Assembly (NCBI GenBank): GCA_046765875.1
Contig: JBKPSJ010000037.1
Location: forward strand, 1 to 24,588
DNA from: DASRHY01 sp046765875
GTDB taxonomy: Bacteria > Actinomycetota > Actinomycetes > Propionibacteriales > Kribbellaceae
Direction of reading: 5' to 3'
Length of the DNA stretch: 24,588 bases
Numbering within the stretch: the first letter of the stretch is position 1; each line of letters opens with the position of its first letter. Below are positions 22,518 to 24,588 of this stretch, in pieces. Made by a program: the position numbers and the translations under genes. The notes beneath the pieces were generated by a model. The model was given only the letters and a program-made list of their open reading frames with translations, did not search any database and had not been told where the DNA came from.

Positions 22518-22523
22518 AGGTTA
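22518..22523 (-). promoter_or_regulatory. Possible -10 element for leaderless degV
   Basis: TAACCT on the minus strand is followed by 6 nt and the ATG at 22511. No Shine-Dalgarno sequence is present. Confidence 0.35.
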
Positions 22524-22577
22524 CCCGAGAGTCGCATCCGCAGCGGTCCGTCCGCGCGTGGTGCCAGACTGACCGGC

Positions 22578-23090
22578 ATGCAAGAGACACCCGAGGAGAT
22601 CGAGGCACTGCAGCAGTTAATGGACGCGTCGCATGCGCGGGCTACCGAGCACCTCCGCAACATCATCTACGGCAACCGCCAACTGACAGCGGACGACCTG
22701 CACAAGCTCCTGACCGGCATGCGTGTGCTCAACGCCGCCACGGTGACGGCGACGGGTGAGCCGCGGATCAGTGCGGTCGACGGTCACTTCCTGCACGGCC
22801 GATGGGTGTTCACGACCTCGGGGTCGGCGGCCAAGGCGCGGCACCTGCGGGCACGACCGGCGATCAGCGTCGCGTACGTCGACGGAGAGCGGCTGGGCGT
22901 GTTCACCCACGGCGAGGTCGAGTTCCTCGATGAGGGGCACCCCGAGCGGAAGCGGATCGACGAGTACCTCACGCGCCACTACGGCAGTTCGCCGACCAGC
23001 TGGGCCGACGACATCGTGTTCTGCCGGGTACAACCCGGCTGGATGGTCGGCTACGCGTTCGATCGCGCCGCCGTCCTCACCCAGATCTAG
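22578..23090 (+). CDS. Pyridoxamine 5'-phosphate oxidase-like flavin/F420 split-barrel protein
   Basis: A 170-residue protein with the split beta-barrel fold of pyridoxamine-phosphate oxidase relatives. Such proteins bind FMN or F420 and catalyse varied redox reactions; this one cannot be assigned further. Family-like segments include VLNAATVTATGEPRISAVDGHFL (the first strands) and GRWVFTTSGSAAKARHLRARPAISVAYVDGERLGVFTHGEVEFL, with WADDIVFCRVQPGWMVGYAFD near the end. An extra helical N-terminus of about 45 residues precedes the barrel. The ATG at 22578 has no ribosome site; CAGACT lies 7 nt upstream. It is divergent from degV with a 66-bp shared promoter region. Confidence 0.85.
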   Translation: MQETPEEIEALQQLMDASHARATEHLRNIIYGNRQLTADDLHKLLTGMRVLNAATVTATGEPRISAVDGHFLHGRWVFTTSGSAAKARHLRARPAISVAYVDGERLGVFTHGEVEFLDEGHPERKRIDEYLTRHYGSSPTSWADDIVFCRVQPGWMVGYAFDRAAVLTQI

Positions 23091-23133
23091 CGCCGGCCTC
23101 GGCTCCGACCGCGGCAGAAGGACGGTCGGCACA

Positions 23134-23176
23134 GAACAGAAAAGAAGGCCCCGACACTCTTCCCAGTGCCGGGGCC
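23134..23176 (-). terminator. Intrinsic terminator for minus-strand transcript
   Basis: A 12-position stem with one mismatch (GGCCCCG and CACT on the left at 23147-23158, paired to 23165-23176) and a 6-nt loop. On the minus strand it is followed by a T-rich run (TTCTTTTCTGTT, 23135-23146). It is oriented to stop transcripts arriving from 23841 or 23693, and implies that the minus strand of 23177-23840 is transcribed. It may also slow plus-strand transcription leaving the gene at 22578. Confidence 0.75.
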
Positions 23177-23226
23177 CCCCCGATGTAGCGAGCCGGCGCC
23201 GACCCCTCCTCGACGCCACCCGCTCG

Positions 23227-23253
23227 GCGTTGACGCTCCGTGGGCGTCAACGC
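23227..23253. repeat. Perfect 10-bp palindrome in intergenic region
   Basis: GCGTTGACGC and GCGTCAACGC flank a 7-nt spacer, forming a strong hairpin. No T-tract follows on either strand. It may be a second terminator, an RNA stability element or a protein site; its TTGACG/CGTCAA core also occurs at 3018-3035. Confidence 0.6.
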
Positions 23254-23265
23254 TCCCCGTTCGTT

Positions 23266-23340
23266 CCCCCGTGATCCCCCCAGTCCCCCGTGATCCCGCC
23301 GGTCCCCGGTTATCTCCCAGTCCCCCGCGTTCTCCTCGAG
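23266..23340. repeat. Imperfect 19-bp tandem repeat, about four units
   Basis: Units at 23266-23284, 23285-23303, 23304-23321 and 23322-23340, the first reading CCCCCGTGATCCCCCCAGT. Units 1 and 2 differ at two positions; unit 3 lacks one base; unit 4 is the most diverged. The period is not a multiple of three, arguing against a protein repeat. It is strongly C-rich on the plus strand. Confidence 0.65.
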
Positions 23341-23399
23341 CCCCGGCCCGGTCCGACCTTCCCTCTGCCGGATCGACCCGTCCCCGCAGCCGTCCCCTG

Positions 23400-23693
23400 T
23401 CAGCCGGTTGCGAAGTGCCCGAGGCTGCCCCGACGCCGGGGCGGTGACACACCGGCGGCACGGAGGTACCGCCGGTGGCCACCACCCGGCGCGGTGCCAG
23501 GTAGTGCGGTTCGGCAACGGTCCAGCACGCGGATCTCGCAGCTCCCGATCGGCGCCCCCACCAGTCGGAAGCCGGAGCCGTTCCGTGTCGCCAGGTGCCG
23601 GGCCGGTGCGGAAGCGCGCAGCCCGGCAAGGGTGGTGGTTCCCGTCGCCACCGTCGCCGTCCCCGTCTGCCGCTGACCGCTCGTGCCGGACAT
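23400..23693 (-). CDS. Hypothetical protein (uncertain)
   Basis: A 97-residue open frame starting at an ATG (23693), preceded by GGGAAAGAGATCCAG. No family is recognised. Third codon positions are about 88% G/C for the first 57 codons, like the real genes around it, then fall to about 70%, so the true frame may end early or shift near residue 57, where the other frame gives HYLAPRRVVATGGTSVPP. It lies between the TPR gene and the minus-strand terminator, so it is probably transcribed. The rest of the 23091-23840 interval shows no other credible gene. Confidence 0.3.
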   Translation of the reverse strand: MSGTSGQRQTGTATVATGTTTLAGLRASAPARHLATRNGSGFRLVGAPIGSCEIRVLDRCRTALPGTAPGGGHRRYLRAAGVSPPRRRGSLGHFATG

Positions 23694-23840
23694 CTGGATC
23701 TCTTTCCCGTAGACCGATCCGTCCTACAGGCATTGATCCTCCCGGTACGGCGACCCGGCGGCGAGGCAGATCAACCGGCAGTTGCCCGGCAGCTCCTGTC
23801 GGACGGCGTCACGAAACGCGCACCGACCCGTCTGAGTCGC

Positions 23841-24535
23841 TCAGGACAGCGCGCTGAGGGCCTGGTCGGCCAGCCGGCGGACCGCTTCCGCCGGTTCCGG
23901 CTGAGGCCAGTCCGAAGCCGCAGCGACATCACCGGCAGATCGACGCAGAACAGCGAGAGCGGTCGGCAGCATGCCGGGATCCATCGTCTCCTGCCAGCCG
24001 AGCAGCGCCGCCGTCAAAGTATCGGCCTCCGAGGAACGACCCACGGACCGCAGCACCGCGACAGCCTCGGGCAACACGTCGAGCAGATATACGACCCGCC
24101 CCTCGACCAGCAGCCGAGCGATCGCCTCCCGGACCGCCGCCACCGCCACCTCGGTCTGACCCGACCCCCGCGCCAGCCGGCTGCGATACGTCATCACCAG
24201 GTAGTCGAAGTACCCGCGGTGGCCCTTGATGTCCGCGTCCGCCTCGTCGATCAACGCCTGTGCGGCTGCGTGATCACCGGCGGCGTACTCGATCATCGCC
24301 AGGCAACTCAGGAGCCGGGTTCGCTCGGGATCGTCCGACGCCTGGGTCTTGCGCGCCAGTTCGGCCCACTCCCGCGCCGACGTAAGGTTCCCGAGCTCGA
24401 CCTCGATCCGGCTCAAGGCGATGAAGCCGACCTCATCGGCGTACACACCGGGGTTGGACAGCGATCCGTGCCAGGCGAGCAGCAGCTTCTTGGCCTCCTC
24501 CAGCCTGCCCCAGCGAGCGAGCGCGAGCCCGCAGG
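23841..24535 (-). CDS. TPR-repeat protein, C-terminal part (5'-truncated by contig end)
   Basis: The visible 231 residues are entirely alpha-helical tetratricopeptide-like repeats: ALARWGRLEEAKKLLL, VGFIALSRIEVELGNLTSAREWAELA, LLSCLAMIEYAAGDHAAAQALIDEA, MTYRSRLARGSGQTEVAVAAVREAI and LPEAVAVLRSVGRSSEADTLTAALLG. The frame runs open through the end of genomic sequence at 24535; the GTG at 24446 is internal, not the start. Such a tail is typical of large AfsR/SARP or LuxR-type actinobacterial regulators with N-terminal DNA-binding and NTPase domains, but those parts are not in the window and other TPR proteins are possible. Its transcript probably continues to the terminator at 23134-23176. Confidence 0.8.
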
Positions 24536-24588
24536 CTGTCTCTTATACACATCTCCGAGCCCACGAGACGGCACTAAGGATCTCGTAT
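24536..24588. other. Nextera adapter with i7 index (artefact)
   Basis: CTGTCTCTTATACACATCT (24536-24554, mosaic end), CCGAGCCCACGAGAC (24555-24569, read-2 adapter), then a 10-base sample index GGCACTAAGG (24570-24579) and ATCTCGTAT, the start of the P7 flow-cell adapter. It is synthetic read-through sequence that escaped trimming. Genomic sequence ends at about 24535. Confidence 0.98.

Noticed and set aside
23266..23340. The 19-bp repeats as a CRISPR array.
   Set aside because: Units are directly adjacent with no spacers, too short and degenerate, and no cas genes are present.
23077..23733. A 218-residue minus-strand frame with a GGAGG site upstream of its ATG.
   Set aside because: Third-position G/C is low at its start, the composition is low-complexity (Asp/Gly/Arg runs), it crosses the tandem repeat and terminator, and ends inside the opposite-strand gene at 22578-23090.
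1..24588. Tn5-like mosaic ends at both window borders suggesting a composite transposon.
   Set aside because: The right end continues into the Nextera read-2 adapter, an index and P7 sequence, so these are library adapters. No transposase gene is present.

Overview
The window reads as an assembled chromosomal contig from a high-GC actinomycete. The gene content and order (hrcA-dnaJ with a CIRCE operator, hemW, lepA, rpsT, holA, comEC, comEA, degV), strong G/C preference at third codon positions, GTG/TTG starts and leaderless-looking promoters suggest Propionibacteriales, perhaps a Kribbella or Nocardioides relative. The genus is an inference from memory and was not tested. Both ends carry Illumina Nextera adapter sequence (1-16 and 24536-24588), so the two end genes (dnaJ and a TPR protein) are cut by library construction or assembly and not by biology.

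Layout. 17-1925: heat-shock unit hrcA-dnaJ on the minus strand behind a perfect CIRCE operator. 2150-4037: a metallo-beta-lactamase-fold hydrolase and a DUF3097 protein on the plus strand. 4034-5050: a LacI-type repressor whose stop codon shares a CTAG with the DUF3097 stop. 5152-5926: a VapBC-type toxin-antitoxin pair with an inverted-repeat operator. 5964-9050: hemW plus a long-chain acyl-CoA ligase. 9111-11496: aspartate-semialdehyde dehydrogenase and two tandem MOSC paralogues. 11566-14518: lepA followed by an APH(6)-like kinase and an 87-bp hairpin. 14731-16377: a second kinase and an RNHCP zinc-ribbon protein converging on a 233-bp element with 17-bp terminal inverted repeats. 16601-21536: rpsT facing holA across two terminator hairpins, then comEC and comEA. 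21669-23090: DegV and a flavin split-barrel protein, divergent. 23091-23840: a mostly non-coding stretch with a terminator, a palindrome and a 19-bp tandem repeat. 23841-24535: the C-terminal part of a TPR protein.

Most genes are conserved housekeeping or DNA-uptake genes. The less ordinary content is the toxin-antitoxin pair and its operator, the MOSC duplication, the two intergenic palindromic elements (11566-11652 and 15648-15880), an SD-led 28-codon reading frame overlapping the RNHCP gene, and a repeated pattern of TAnnnT hexamers 6-8 nt upstream of SD-less start codons. I found no CRISPR array, tRNA, rRNA, prophage or transposase gene, and no convincing new multi-gene system.
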